Assembly (NCBI GenBank): GCA_964574815.1
Contig: CAZNPL010000018.1
Location: 57,055-121,054, forward strand
Origin: CAZNPL01 sp964574815
GTDB lineage: Bacteria > Planctomycetota > Phycisphaerae > UBA1845
DNA length: 64,000 bases
Reading direction: 5' to 3'
Made by a program: the position numbers and the translations under genes. The notes below the pieces were generated by a model. That model was not told where the DNA came from. It saw only the letters and a program-made list of their open reading frames with translations, and made no database searches. Positions 9,289 through 18,010 of the stretch are shown here, piece by piece; the first letter of the stretch is position 1; each line of letters opens with the position of its first letter.

Positions 9289-10245
9289 ATGATGAACGGG
9301 CGATTAATCGTGGTGGCTTTGGGCGGGAACGCCATCTCACTTCCCGAACAGGAAGGCAACGTCGACGAGCAGTTCGAAAACTCCCGTACGACGGCCCGGC
9401 AACTGGCCGATCTGGTCGACGACGGCTACCAACTCGTCATCACGCATGGCAACGGCCCGCAGATCGGCAACTTCCTCCTGCGCAACGAGGCCGCCGCCGG
9501 CGCGATCTACCCGCTGCCGATGGAGGTGGCCAGCGCCCACGTCCAGGGCGGCATGGGCTTCATGATCGCCCAGACGCTCACCAACGAACTCAACCGCCGT
9601 GGCCGTGCGTGCATGGCCGCGACCATCGTCACCACGATCCTTGTCGATCTCGCCGACCCGGCCTTCGAAAACCCGACCAAGCCGATCGGGCGCATCGTGA
9701 CTGCCGAGCAGGCCGAGCAGCTTCAGCAAAGGGAAGGCTGGCGCATGAAGGAGGTTCAGCCGGGCAAGTGGCGCCGGGTGGTGGCTTCGCCGCCGCCGCT
9801 GAAGATCATGGAGATCGAGACGATCCGGCGGGCGGTGGAGGCCGGCGACCTCATGGTGGCCTGCGGGGGCGGGGGCGTCCCGGTAGCCCGCAAGCCGGAT
9901 TACGGGCTGTGCGGAGTCCGAGCGGTCATCGACAAGGACCTGGCCAGTGCCCTCCTGGCGACCGAATTGGGCGCCGAGCTGCTCTTGATCCTCACGAACA
10001 TCGACGGCGTTTGCATCAACTACGGCAAGCCCGACCAGCGAGCCATCGAGCGCATGACGGTGGCCGAGGCGCAGCGTTGGCACGACGAAGGTCAGTTCCC
10101 GCCGGGCTCCATGGGCCCCAAGATCGAAGGAGCACTCGATTTCCTGAACGCCAACGGCTCGCCCGACGCACGCGTAGCGATCGGCCCGCTGGCCCGAGCC
10201 GCCGACACGGCCGCAGGCCGGGCGGGCTCGCTCATCGTCAAGTAG
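9289..10245 (+). CDS. arcC: Carbamate kinase
   Basis: Carbamate kinase interconverts carbamoyl phosphate plus ADP with carbamate, ammonia and ATP. It yields ATP in arginine, agmatine or purine catabolism. The 318-aa protein has the amino-acid-kinase fold motifs VVALGGNAI near the start, VITHGNGPQIGNFLLRNE, VACGGGGVPV, AVIDKDLASALLA, LTNIDGVCINYG and GSMGPKIEGAL. Two ATGs (9289, 9292) sit together. A longer frame from 9172 would cross the promoter-like TATAAT and is unlikely. No arginine deiminase or transcarbamylase gene is next to it, so its pathway partner is not in this window. Confidence 0.95.
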   Translation: MMNGRLIVVALGGNAISLPEQEGNVDEQFENSRTTARQLADLVDDGYQLVITHGNGPQIGNFLLRNEAAAGAIYPLPMEVASAHVQGGMGFMIAQTLTNELNRRGRACMAATIVTTILVDLADPAFENPTKPIGRIVTAEQAEQLQQREGWRMKEVQPGKWRRVVASPPPLKIMEIETIRRAVEAGDLMVACGGGGVPVARKPDYGLCGVRAVIDKDLASALLATELGAELLLILTNIDGVCINYGKPDQRAIERMTVAEAQRWHDEGQFPPGSMGPKIEGALDFLNANGSPDARVAIGPLARAADTAAGRAGSLIVK

Positions 10246-10355
10246 TCTATTCCCTGCTCACACGTGCGTGAGAATCTTAACCGCGATGGTACTGAGGAAT
10301 GCACTGCTAAAGAGCAGTCCCACACGTGGAAGCGGGGCACGGCTCTTCCAGAATC

Positions 10356-10772
10356 ATGAATCGCCTCAGCGATTTCCTTTGGCATCTCGGATGGCTTTGG
10401 CGGCATAGCACCTTTAACGTCTTGTTGCTCGGGCTCGGATTGTTGAATCTGGTCACGTATGTCGCCATCGCTCAGAGCGGAAACCACGTGCCCCCGGCGT
10501 CCCTTGTCGCCGCTTCATACCTGTGTGGCGTTTGCCTGATCGGCATCGCTTTGTGCCGGTGGTTCGAACCGCAGAAGGATCCCACATGTCCCCGCTGCGG
10601 TTACATCGTGGTCGGGCTCACCAGGAATCAGTGCCCCGAATGCGGTCAGCAATTCGAGGCGAATGAGGTCTATCCCCGTCAAGTGCGCCGTTCGGCGAGA
10701 TTGCTCTTGACGCTTGGCGTGGCAATCTCTCTCCTGCCCGTCGCGGCGATCATCGTCCTCGCTGTACTGTGA
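10356..10772 (+). CDS. Small Zn-ribbon membrane protein, unknown function
   Basis: The protein of about 138 aa has two hydrophobic helices near the N-terminus (TFNVLLLGLGLLNLVTYVAI and LVAASYLCGVCLIGIALCRW), a four-Cys ribbon (CPRCGY and CPECGQQF) and a C-terminal helix (LLLTLGVAISLLPVAAIIV). The ribbon faces one side between the second and third helices. This 'CPxCGY...CPECG' ribbon with membrane helices is a recurrent planctomycete type of unknown role. The start at 10356 (MNRLSDF) is preferred over 10326 because it begins at the hydrophobic region. It ends about 90 bases before the convergent lipoprotein gene. Confidence 0.7.
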   Translation: MNRLSDFLWHLGWLWRHSTFNVLLLGLGLLNLVTYVAIAQSGNHVPPASLVAASYLCGVCLIGIALCRWFEPQKDPTCPRCGYIVVGLTRNQCPECGQQFEANEVYPRQVRRSARLLLTLGVAISLLPVAAIIVLAVL

Positions 10773-10796
10773 TATTGCCAACTTCGGGACTACGAA

Positions 10797-10824
10797 CATG
10801 CCCACGCAAGCGTGGGCATGGCAC
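10797..10824. repeat. Palindromic repeat family A, copy 1
   Basis: The hairpin CATGCCCACGC-AA-GCGTGGGCATG is followed by GCAC. It lies between the converging genes ending at 10772 and 10862, where it could end transcription from both sides. Related copies are at 15157-15186 and 54244-54273. Confidence 0.85.
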
Positions 10825-10861
10825 GCGGCACAACCACTACGTAGATCACGTCGCCTGAAGT

Positions 10862-11332
10862 TTAGTTTCCGGTCTTTGCCGATTCGCCCGCGGCGATCTC
10901 TTCCTGTACTTTGGGTTGCAGAAACTCCAGCGGATGGCCCTCCTGATTGACCTCGATGATGTCGCTGATGTCGATGTGGCCGGCGGGTATGACCAGGCGC
11001 CCTTGGTAGTCGAAGTCAGGGTGGTTGGGCGGCAGGAGCGGCTCGATGAAGGCGTTGTGGTCGAACGGGAAGTCCACGATGATGCTGCGATCGAACCGGC
11101 CGTCGGAGTCCGCATCGGGGTCCTCATCGTTCACGATCCCGTCTCCGTCGATGTCCGCGTCTTCGTCGTTGGGGGTCCCGTCTCCGTCGATGTCGTCGGC
11201 CGTCCGGGGATCAGGCTCGGGCGCGAAGGGCGGGAAAGTGAAACATCCGGTCGTCGCAACGACGCCGGCGGCCGCAATCGTCATCGACAAGAGCAGCCCC
11301 CCGAACATCAGCAGGATACGTGATCGTTTCAT
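10862..11332 (-). CDS. Secreted protein with calcium-binding DxDGDG loops
   Basis: The 156-aa protein has a signal peptide (MKRSRILLMFGGLLLSMTIA) and a possible lipidation Cys in VVATTGC, although the TTGC lipobox is weak. Residues about 45-80 contain thrombospondin type 3-like calcium loops (DIDGDGTPNDEDADIDGDG and DPDADSDGRFD). The remainder (PPNHPDFDYQGRLVIPAGHI onward) is not recognised. A GGGGAGC ribosome site precedes the ATG at 11332. A longer frame from 11650 overlaps the diheme gene and is rejected. It lies immediately downstream of the diheme lipoprotein on the same strand (gap 37 bases), so the pair are probably co-transcribed and both are exported. Confidence 0.75.
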   Translation of the reverse strand: MKRSRILLMFGGLLLSMTIAAAGVVATTGCFTFPPFAPEPDPRTADDIDGDGTPNDEDADIDGDGIVNDEDPDADSDGRFDRSIIVDFPFDHNAFIEPLLPPNHPDFDYQGRLVIPAGHIDISDIIEVNQEGHPLEFLQPKVQEEIAAGESAKTGN

Positions 11333-11369
11333 GCTTGCTCCCCTCTCGCCGTGCGGAGTGGCCGCGGCG

Positions 11370-12131
11370 TTATCCTTCAAGAAAGGCGACAAGGTCGGCG
11401 ATCTCCTGTTCGGTGATATCGTTGATCTTCCCTCCGGCGTGAGATGCCTCCCCCGCAACAAAGTCAAGCATTGTGCTCGCATCGGTCCCTCGAACGTCCG
11501 GCGCCGATCCGACGCAGCCTCCCGAACCGTCGGCACAGTGACACGCGCCGCAGGCATTGGCGTTGTAGAAAGCCTCGCCCGCAACCGGATCACCCACGAC
11601 ATCGCCATTACCGCCTCCGTCGCCGTCGGAACCACCCCCGACATCGGCAAGGAAGGCGACGAGGTCGGCCAGATCCTGATCGGTCAAATCGGGCAGCTTA
11701 CCGCCCGTGTGAGCGGATTCGCCCTGGAGCGCCTCGCGGTTTGCCTCAAGCGTAGATCCCTGGAGGCCGGGTGATCCGGGAACGCAGTCACCGGACGCGT
11801 CGTCGCAGTGGCATAGTCCGCAGCCGTTAATGTCGTACAACGCCTCACCCGCAATCGGGTCGCCAACCAAATCACCACCATTCCCGTTTGGCGGCGGTTG
11901 ATCGCCGTCGCCGTCGTCGCCATCCGTCCCGTCGCCGTCACCGGGCTCGCCGGTCGGAGGCGGGAACGTAAAGAAGTTCGGCAAATCGCTGAGAAGGTCG
12001 GAGAGGAACACATCGACGCCGGTCCGCGCGCTGCTCTCCAGCGCCAGCAGCAATGCTTCGTTGATGCGCGTGCCGCATCCCGATCCAAACATCACAACGG
12101 CCGCGCCGGCTGCAATAATGGTTCTTTTCAT
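11370..12131 (-). CDS. Diheme c-type cytochrome lipoprotein with CXXCHC signatures
   Basis: The protein has 253 aa. The N-terminus MKRTIIAAGAAVVMFGSGC ends in a GSGC lipobox, so it is likely an outer- or inner-membrane lipoprotein. An acidic Gly/Asp-rich linker (about 65-85) leads to two homologous class I cytochrome c modules: GDPIAGEALYDINGCGLCHC with partner SAHTGGKLPDLTDQDLADLV, and GDPVAGEAFYNANACGACHC with partner ASHAGGKINDITEQEIADLV. Each has a true CXXCH followed directly by an extra Cys and a downstream D/G-x-C, which suggests a disulfide near the haem. The distal ligand is probably His of SAH/ASH rather than the usual Met, implying bis-His, low-potential haems. It is divergent from the multiheme operon starting 189 bases away and may share its regulation. 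The start at 12131 begins the signal peptide. Confidence 0.85.
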   Translation of the reverse strand: MKRTIIAAGAAVVMFGSGCGTRINEALLLALESSARTGVDVFLSDLLSDLPNFFTFPPPTGEPGDGDGTDGDDGDGDQPPPNGNGGDLVGDPIAGEALYDINGCGLCHCDDASGDCVPGSPGLQGSTLEANREALQGESAHTGGKLPDLTDQDLADLVAFLADVGGGSDGDGGGNGDVVGDPVAGEAFYNANACGACHCADGSGGCVGSAPDVRGTDASTMLDFVAGEASHAGGKINDITEQEIADLVAFLEG

Positions 12132-12319
12132 CGGTCGCTGATGCCTCCACCCGGTTTCGCGCTTGCGGCCATTCTCATGGCGCCCGCGGATCGGGTCAAG
12201 GAACAATACGGGATTCGCCCGTGATTACCTGCTTGCGTTGGAACGTGTCGTGCAGCTAAGATGTCCGCTCAGAAGCGCGGTCAACGGTTGATTTCGGCAT
12301 CGTTTACTTTGGTCGAGGC

Positions 12320-12973
12320 ATGTCCGAACCCCGCACAGGTCGCTCGACTCATGCACGGCGGCGTCCGGTCGCTTTGCTGAGCATCCTTGCGATCGGCATC
12401 GTGCTGGGGTGCTCCCTCGAAACGCGCTCACGCCTGATGCATTTCTTCTTCGAGTATCCGGAAGCTCAACGGGCCGAAAAGGCGCCCGGAGCAACCGACG
12501 AGGCGGCGCCGACGCAGCCGACCGGGCGTGAGCCGCTTCCGAAAGTGGCTTCCCGTCATGCGCCGTTCGTGGTGCGAGAATGCCAGAGCTGTCACGCCGC
12601 CGGCAAGGGACAAAAACCGCGCAGCGACTTCTCGCGCGTCTGCGAGGATTGTCACGAATCCTATTTCGAATACCGGCGATTCGTTCACGCGCCGGTGGCC
12701 TCGGGCGATTGTCAGCAATGCCATCTGATGCACGTGTCGCGGCACGCGGCGCTCTTGACGGGTGCACAAAGCGAGTTGTGCATAAGCTGCCACGAGGCCG
12801 ACGCCGTCGAAGGCGCGGAGAATACGTACCACCGCGGGATTGACCGCATGACGTGCACGGCCTGCCACGACGCGCATTTTGGTAAGACCCATTTGCTGCT
12901 GAAGCCGGAGGAATTGCGGCCACGAACCCCGGAGGAATCGGAAGCGCCGCGCATCAGCGATGCGGAGCCCTGA
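12320..12973 (+). CDS. Pentaheme c-type cytochrome lipoprotein
   Basis: This is the first gene of the plus-strand redox operon. The 217-aa protein has a basic N-terminus, a hydrophobic stretch (PVALLSILAIGIVL) and a GCS lipobox, so it is an anchored lipoprotein. Five canonical haem sites follow: CQSCH, CEDCH, CQQCH, CISCH and CTACH, with additional His residues that could give bis-His ligation. The spacing is that of doubled-CXXCH (cytochrome c3/NrfB-like) proteins. In porin-cytochrome systems a lipidated cytochrome of this size sits next to the outer-membrane barrel, and the barrel gene begins nine bases downstream here. I infer that it hands electrons into or out of the barrel; which face of the membrane it occupies cannot be told from sequence. 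Confidence 0.87.
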   Translation: MSEPRTGRSTHARRRPVALLSILAIGIVLGCSLETRSRLMHFFFEYPEAQRAEKAPGATDEAAPTQPTGREPLPKVASRHAPFVVRECQSCHAAGKGQKPRSDFSRVCEDCHESYFEYRRFVHAPVASGDCQQCHLMHVSRHAALLTGAQSELCISCHEADAVEGAENTYHRGIDRMTCTACHDAHFGKTHLLLKPEELRPRTPEESEAPRISDAEP

Positions 12974-12982
12974 TCGGGACAG

Positions 12983-15076
12983 ATGAAGGGGACCTGGAAC
13001 AGATTCGGCGGCTTCCACGTACCGGCACCTTTACCGGCCGGCGGACGATCCATCCTTGTGGTGATGGTGGCTGTCGGTAGCGTCGCAGGGACGGCTTCAG
13101 CGCAGCGACGCCGCGGTGAGCCGGAGAAGATCGAGCCGGGCCTGTTTCATCTGCGCAGCGCCGACTTCTATCTCGAAGTGGAGGCCGCCGTCGAACAGCA
13201 TCGAGTTCGGTCGAAAGACGGAACCGGGCGGAGGAACGCCGACCAGACCAATCGAAGCGCGTACATTCACCAGTTAATCGGACTGGAACTGGGCGGCGAC
13301 ATCGTTCACCCTTATTTGTTCGATTTCTCAGGGAGTTTCGCAATCGGCTACACGGAAAGCCGCTTCGACGAAGAGCGCATGGGCTTTGACGACTCGGATC
13401 GCGCGAGCGGCTTCCTCCACGAGTTCGATCTGCGGGGCGAAATCCTGAAGAACAAGCCGATCTCCGGGAGCATATACGGTGTGCGAAGCGACGATCGCAT
13501 CGGCCGGTTGTTCCTGCCCAGCCTGCACGAGGTGCGCGAGGAATGGGGCACTTCCTGGGTCTACAAGCACGACGTCTTCCCGATGTACTTCACGTACGAT
13601 CGCCTGGACGTCGACCGGACCGGCAACGAGCGCGACATCGACAACGAGCGCATCCGCGAGGACCGGCTGCGCTTCGGCGGCGAGTGGAAGATCGACGACC
13701 ATCACAAGGTGACCTACGAATACGAGCACGCCCGCACGCAGCAGGAGTACCAGGGAACAAGATTCGATTTCGATACAACCCGCGACCAGTTCCGCTTCGA
13801 GCACGATCTGGAATTCGGTCCGCAGCACCAGCATCGGTTGTACACGGTCTTCCGCTACCAGGAGGAGACCGGCGATCTCGCCGAGGACATCTACGAGATC
13901 CGCCCGGAGCTGACGCTGCAGCACACACCCAACCTCAGCACGCAGTACAGCTACGACTTCCGCCGGGAGCGATACCAGGGCATCGAGGTCGACCTCCACC
14001 GGTTCGACTTCGAGGTGCGCCATCAGTTCCTCACGAATCTGACGACCGTGTTCAACGCCTTCGGACTCGAAGAGCGGACCGACGACGACGTCGAGACGAC
14101 GCAGGGCGGCGCCTCGATCGACTGGCATTACACCCGGAACAACCCGTACGGGCAGTTCACGGGCGAACTCGGGCTGGCGTTCGATTCGGAACGCACGCGC
14201 GGCGACAACGGCCTGCGCGCCGTGCGAAACGAGTCGGGCACGTTTCGCGATCCGCTGCCGCTCTTCCTCACGCGGCGAAACGTCGTTCTGACGTCGATCT
14301 TCGTAACCGACCTGACTGGAACGATCATCTATCGCGTGGGAGCCGATTACACGGTCATCCGCGCCGGGGATCAGGTCGCCCTGCATCGCGTGGCCAGTGG
14401 TCGAATCGCCAACGGTCAGACCGTCGCGATCGACTACTTCATCGACACGCCGGCAGACGGCCGCATCGACACGATCCGGGTCGATTTCGGGATTCAGCAG
14501 GCGTTCGACAACGGCTTTACGCCGTACTACCGGTTCAACTTCCGCCATCAGGACGTTGACGAGTCAAGAGGCTTCGATTTCGTCGCCGACCGCACCGATC
14601 ATCACCGTCTAGGATTCACCTACACCCAGCCGGACTGGGGCGTGCACAGCGAGTTCGAGATCTTCGACGACACGATCGATCCCTACAACGCGTTTCGAGT
14701 AGGCGGTAACGTCGCGCTTATTCGCGACGAGCGCCAGTTCTTCGACATCCGCCTGGATTTCTCGCAATACTGTTTCGACGGCGGTATCGAGGACCGCGAC
14801 GTGTCGGAGGTGCTGCTCGGGGCCAGGCACGAATACCGGCTCGACGAGCGATGGACCAGCACGCTGAACACCACGTGGCGGTGGGAGGATAATTCGGCAC
14901 GCGGTACGACCAATGGCCTCGATATTGAGGGAATCCTGGCGTATCGCCGGGGCAATCTCTCGGTCGAGTTCACCGTCGAATATGATGTGTTGAGGATCGC
15001 AGGCTCTAACGAGGATTCCGTCGGCGCCTGGGTGGCGCTGCGGTGGGATTTCGAGGATCTGATGCGGTTGAACTGA
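12983..15076 (+). CDS. Outer-membrane beta-barrel protein, putative porin of an electron conduit
   Basis: The 697-aa protein has a signal peptide ending near GTASAQ. The mature chain has alternating polar/hydrophobic strands throughout, for example HPYLFDFSGSFAIGYTES, VTYEYEHARTQQEYQGT, STQYSYDFRRERYQGIEVDL and YYRFNFRHQDV. Acidic and basic turns separate them, and it ends VALRWDFEDLMRLN. It has almost no Cys. This is the texture of large (20+ strand) barrels such as MtrB/PioB/ExtB-type proteins, whose size it matches, but no sequence homology to those can be claimed by eye. Being flanked by a pentaheme lipoprotein and further multihaem cytochromes is the main argument for an electron-conduit sheath. 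A simple transport porin is the alternative. Confidence 0.75.
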   Translation: MKGTWNRFGGFHVPAPLPAGGRSILVVMVAVGSVAGTASAQRRRGEPEKIEPGLFHLRSADFYLEVEAAVEQHRVRSKDGTGRRNADQTNRSAYIHQLIGLELGGDIVHPYLFDFSGSFAIGYTESRFDEERMGFDDSDRASGFLHEFDLRGEILKNKPISGSIYGVRSDDRIGRLFLPSLHEVREEWGTSWVYKHDVFPMYFTYDRLDVDRTGNERDIDNERIREDRLRFGGEWKIDDHHKVTYEYEHARTQQEYQGTRFDFDTTRDQFRFEHDLEFGPQHQHRLYTVFRYQEETGDLAEDIYEIRPELTLQHTPNLSTQYSYDFRRERYQGIEVDLHRFDFEVRHQFLTNLTTVFNAFGLEERTDDDVETTQGGASIDWHYTRNNPYGQFTGELGLAFDSERTRGDNGLRAVRNESGTFRDPLPLFLTRRNVVLTSIFVTDLTGTIIYRVGADYTVIRAGDQVALHRVASGRIANGQTVAIDYFIDTPADGRIDTIRVDFGIQQAFDNGFTPYYRFNFRHQDVDESRGFDFVADRTDHHRLGFTYTQPDWGVHSEFEIFDDTIDPYNAFRVGGNVALIRDERQFFDIRLDFSQYCFDGGIEDRDVSEVLLGARHEYRLDERWTSTLNTTWRWEDNSARGTTNGLDIEGILAYRRGNLSVEFTVEYDVLRIAGSNEDSVGAWVALRWDFEDLMRLN

Positions 15077-15156
15077 ATGGGCGAATCGATCGGGCAAGAT
15101 AAAGTGCTTGTCGGCAGACGCCGTTGCTGCGCGGGCGGTGGCAATGGGCGACAGAG

Positions 15157-15186
15157 CATGCCCGCGCAAGCGTGGGCATGGCACCC
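15157..15186. repeat. Palindromic repeat family A, copy 2, inside the 5' end of a gene
   Basis: CATGCCCGCGC-AA-GCGTGGGCATG followed by GCACCC. It overlaps the start region of the NHL lipoprotein gene. The ATG within the repeat may be the actual start codon, giving the residues MPAQAWAWHP. The copy has one change from the consensus arm (CCCGCGC for CCCACGC). Confidence 0.85.
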
Positions 15187-16252
15187 GGCGAATCTGCTGC
15201 GTCGGATCCCGAGCGCGTGGCTGGCGTGTCTGCTGTTGCCAGTGATATGCTTGCCGGTTGGCTGCGGCCGGCCGGCCGGCAAGATCTTCACGCCGCTCGA
15301 GCCGGAAATCGTCTGGCCTCTGCCGCCGGAGCCGCCGCGCATCAAATGCCTCGGCGAAATCCGCAGCAGCGAAGACCTGCATTCGGCCAAGTCCGGCTGG
15401 CAGGTTCTGCAGGAGCGCCTGCATCCCGAGGAATCGCGTCCCATCCCGCTGACAAAGCCGCATGCGATCGCCGTCCACGGCGAAGACCGAGTGTACGTGG
15501 TGGACACCGGGCTCGCTTGTCTGCACGTGATCGATCTCGAGCGCCGAACGCATCGCCGCGTGGATTCAGCGGGAGGTGATCGACTGCGAAGCCCGGTCGG
15601 CGTGGCCGTCGGCGCGTCCGGCGTCTACGTCACCGATGCGATGCTGGGCGATGTGATCGAATTCAACTTTGACGGCGAGTTCCAGCGCCGCCTGGGCGTC
15701 GAGATGGAAAGACCGGCGGGCATTGCCTACTGCTCCACGAACAAGCGCCTGTACGTCATCGACACCGCGGCGCACGAGTGTTTGATACTGGGACCCTCAA
15801 GCGAGGAGGAATCGGATTGGACGATTGTGGGCCGGTTCGGCGAACGCGGCACCGAACCGGGCACGTTCAACTTTCCCACACACGTGACGTGGAATCCGTT
15901 GCTGGGGCTGGTGGTCAGCGATACACTCAATTTCCGGGTGCAGCGGTTTGATGCTGACGGAAAGTTTCGGGCCGGCATGGGGCAAAAGGGCGACGGCGCG
16001 GGTGATTTCTCGCTCCCGAAAGGAGTGGCCGTCGATCGGGACGGACACATTTACGTCGTCGATGCCCACTTTGAAAACGTGCAGGTCTTTGATCAGAGCG
16101 GCCGGTTGCTTCTGGCCTTTGGTAGTGAAGGAGAGGATTTGGGACAGTTTGCCGTACCGGCCGGGATCGCCATCGACGAGGCGGATCGGATCTGGGTGGC
16201 CGACTCATACAATCATCGCTTGCAGGTCTTTCAATACTTGGGCGCGCCGTAA
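15158..16252 (+). CDS. NHL-repeat six-bladed beta-propeller lipoprotein
   Basis: With this start the protein has a signal peptide and lipobox (WLACLLLPVICLPVGC). An in-frame ATG at 15077, directly after the barrel stop, would add 27 residues before the hydrophobic core, which is awkward for export. The mature part is a propeller of NHL-type repeats: RSPVGVAVGASGVYVTDAML, LVVSDTLNFRVQRFDADGKF, FSLPKGVAVDRDGHIYVVD and WVADSYNHRLQVFQYL. Such propellers commonly accompany multihaem cytochrome operons. Proposed roles are binding, assembly or docking, with none proven. Its stop overlaps the next ATG (TAATG), which indicates translational coupling to the large cytochrome. A related NHL lipoprotein closes the same operon. 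Confidence 0.85.
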   Translation: MPAQAWAWHPANLLRRIPSAWLACLLLPVICLPVGCGRPAGKIFTPLEPEIVWPLPPEPPRIKCLGEIRSSEDLHSAKSGWQVLQERLHPEESRPIPLTKPHAIAVHGEDRVYVVDTGLACLHVIDLERRTHRRVDSAGGDRLRSPVGVAVGASGVYVTDAMLGDVIEFNFDGEFQRRLGVEMERPAGIAYCSTNKRLYVIDTAAHECLILGPSSEEESDWTIVGRFGERGTEPGTFNFPTHVTWNPLLGLVVSDTLNFRVQRFDADGKFRAGMGQKGDGAGDFSLPKGVAVDRDGHIYVVDAHFENVQVFDQSGRLLLAFGSEGEDLGQFAVPAGIAIDEADRIWVADSYNHRLQVFQYLGAP

Positions 16253-18000
16253 TGTTGTCAGCAATGCGTAAAACGTGGGCGTGGTCTCTGTTCGCCGGGG
16301 GCGTCTTCCTGAACGCGGCGGCACCGGCCGACGACAGCGTCGTGAACTCGGTGCATGACTTGTCGGCCCGCGGGCCGGGCCCGATCCGAGCCGTGAACGA
16401 GTCACGGGTCTGCGTTTTCTGTCACGCTCCCCACAACACGGAGCCGCAGACGCCGCTGTGGAATCGGCATACGCCGCGCGTGAACTACCGCATTTACGAG
16501 AGCAGCACGCTCGATGCTCGGGTGGATCAGCCCAGCGGCCCCTCGAAAATGTGCCTCAGCTGCCACGACGGCTCGATTGCGCTGGGGGCGGTGCTGAGCG
16601 AACCGGTGATGCATCCGATCCTGACGACGCCGCGGACGATTCCACCGGGGCCCTCCGATCTGACCAACGATCTCTCCGACGATCATCCGATCGGCTTTCG
16701 CTACGATCGGGCACTGGCTTTCGCGGATCCGCAGCTTCAATTGCCCGAAGTCATCTCGCGCGAACTGGTGTTCGGAAAGCGTAACGAAGTTCACTGCACC
16801 ACCTGCCACGATCCGCACAACAACATGCTGGGCAACTTCCTCCGCATTACCGATCGGCTCGGGGCCAACTGCCTGACCTGCCACAAGTTGGACGGCTGGC
16901 GCAACAGCGCGCACGCCCACAGCCGGGCACGGGTCGACGGACGGAAGGTCGACCCGCGCGAGGAGCTGACCTACCGGACGGTGGCCGACAACGCCTGCGC
17001 CAATTGCCACAAGGTCCATTCGGCGACGAAACCTGAGCGTTTGCTGCGTTTCCGCCGGGAGGAGGTGAACTGTCTCAACTGTCACGACGGGACGGTGGCC
17101 CGAACGAACATCCTGGCCGATATACGCAAGCGATCGGCGCACCAGGTCTTTCTGCGGACGGGCGTGCACGACGCGGCCGAGGACCCGCTTCGCGCAAGAC
17201 GGCACGCCGAGTGCGTGGACTGCCACAATCCGCACGCGGTGCGTCCGATCTCACCGAGGAACCCACTGGGCAGCCGGGGCTACCTTACGTCCGGCTCGTC
17301 GCTGTACGTCAGCGGCGTGGACCGCAACGGCCAGCGCGTCGAAAACGCCAGGTTCAACTACGAGGTCTGTTTCAAATGCCACGCCGACAACGCCGCCCGC
17401 GTCCGCAGCGACATCCGGCGACAGGTGCAGCAGAGCAACAGCCGGCTGGATTTTCAGACGCGCAACCCGTCGTACCACCCGGTCATTGGCCCTCGGCGCA
17501 ACTCGGACGTCGTCAGCCTGATTCCGCCGTGGCGGCAGGGCAGCCTGGTCACCTGCGTCGATTGCCATAACAGCAACAATGCCCGATCCGCGGGGGGCAA
17601 CGGCCCCAGCGGACCGCACGGATCGGTGTTTGAGCCGCTGCTGGTGGAGAACTACGAGACCCGCGATTTCACGTCCGAGAGTGCCGAGGCCTATGCCTTA
17701 TGCTACCGGTGCCACGACCGCAGCAGCATTCTGAACAACGAGAGTTTCTCCCTGCATCAGTCGCACATCGTTCGGGTGCAGGCGCCGTGCTCTGCGTGTC
17801 ACGACGCCCACGGCGTCAGCCGGTTGCAAAGCGGCGGCAGCGACCACACGAACCTGATTAACTTCGATTTGTCGATCGTGCAGCCGGTGGATTCGCCGGC
17901 CGTCAACCGCATCGAGTACGAGGATACCGGCCGGTACTCGGGTAACTGTACGATGAAATGTCACGGAGTGAACCACATCCGGTTCCCGTATTCGCAATAA
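16252..18000 (+). CDS. Large multiheme c-type cytochrome (11 CXXCH plus one CX3CH)
   Basis: The 582-aa exported protein has a signal peptide ending near NAAAPADDS. Canonical sites in order are CVFCH, CLSCH, CTTCH, CLTCH, CANCH, CLNCH, CVDCH, CFKCH, CVDCH, CYRCH and CSACH. A final CTMKCH (CX3CH) gives up to twelve haems. The first ~200 residues follow a fixed order: CVFCHAPH, PLWNR, CLSCHDGS, DHPIGF, CTTCHDPHN, CLTCH. That same order makes up the whole of the tetraheme protein at 18881, so the N-terminal part is a paralogous tetraheme module with eight more haems added. It lacks a lipobox and is therefore soluble, in the periplasm or outside the cell. A second ATG (16264) is possible. It is the electron reservoir or long wire of the operon by inference. 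Confidence 0.88.
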   Translation: MLSAMRKTWAWSLFAGGVFLNAAAPADDSVVNSVHDLSARGPGPIRAVNESRVCVFCHAPHNTEPQTPLWNRHTPRVNYRIYESSTLDARVDQPSGPSKMCLSCHDGSIALGAVLSEPVMHPILTTPRTIPPGPSDLTNDLSDDHPIGFRYDRALAFADPQLQLPEVISRELVFGKRNEVHCTTCHDPHNNMLGNFLRITDRLGANCLTCHKLDGWRNSAHAHSRARVDGRKVDPREELTYRTVADNACANCHKVHSATKPERLLRFRREEVNCLNCHDGTVARTNILADIRKRSAHQVFLRTGVHDAAEDPLRARRHAECVDCHNPHAVRPISPRNPLGSRGYLTSGSSLYVSGVDRNGQRVENARFNYEVCFKCHADNAARVRSDIRRQVQQSNSRLDFQTRNPSYHPVIGPRRNSDVVSLIPPWRQGSLVTCVDCHNSNNARSAGGNGPSGPHGSVFEPLLVENYETRDFTSESAEAYALCYRCHDRSSILNNESFSLHQSHIVRVQAPCSACHDAHGVSRLQSGGSDHTNLINFDLSIVQPVDSPAVNRIEYEDTGRYSGNCTMKCHGVNHIRFPYSQ

Positions 18001-18010
18001 AGGCAAGACA

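Noticed and set aside
10550..10580. tRNA-like GGTTCGAACC sequence
   Set aside because: It lies inside a coding region and no cloverleaf can be drawn around it.
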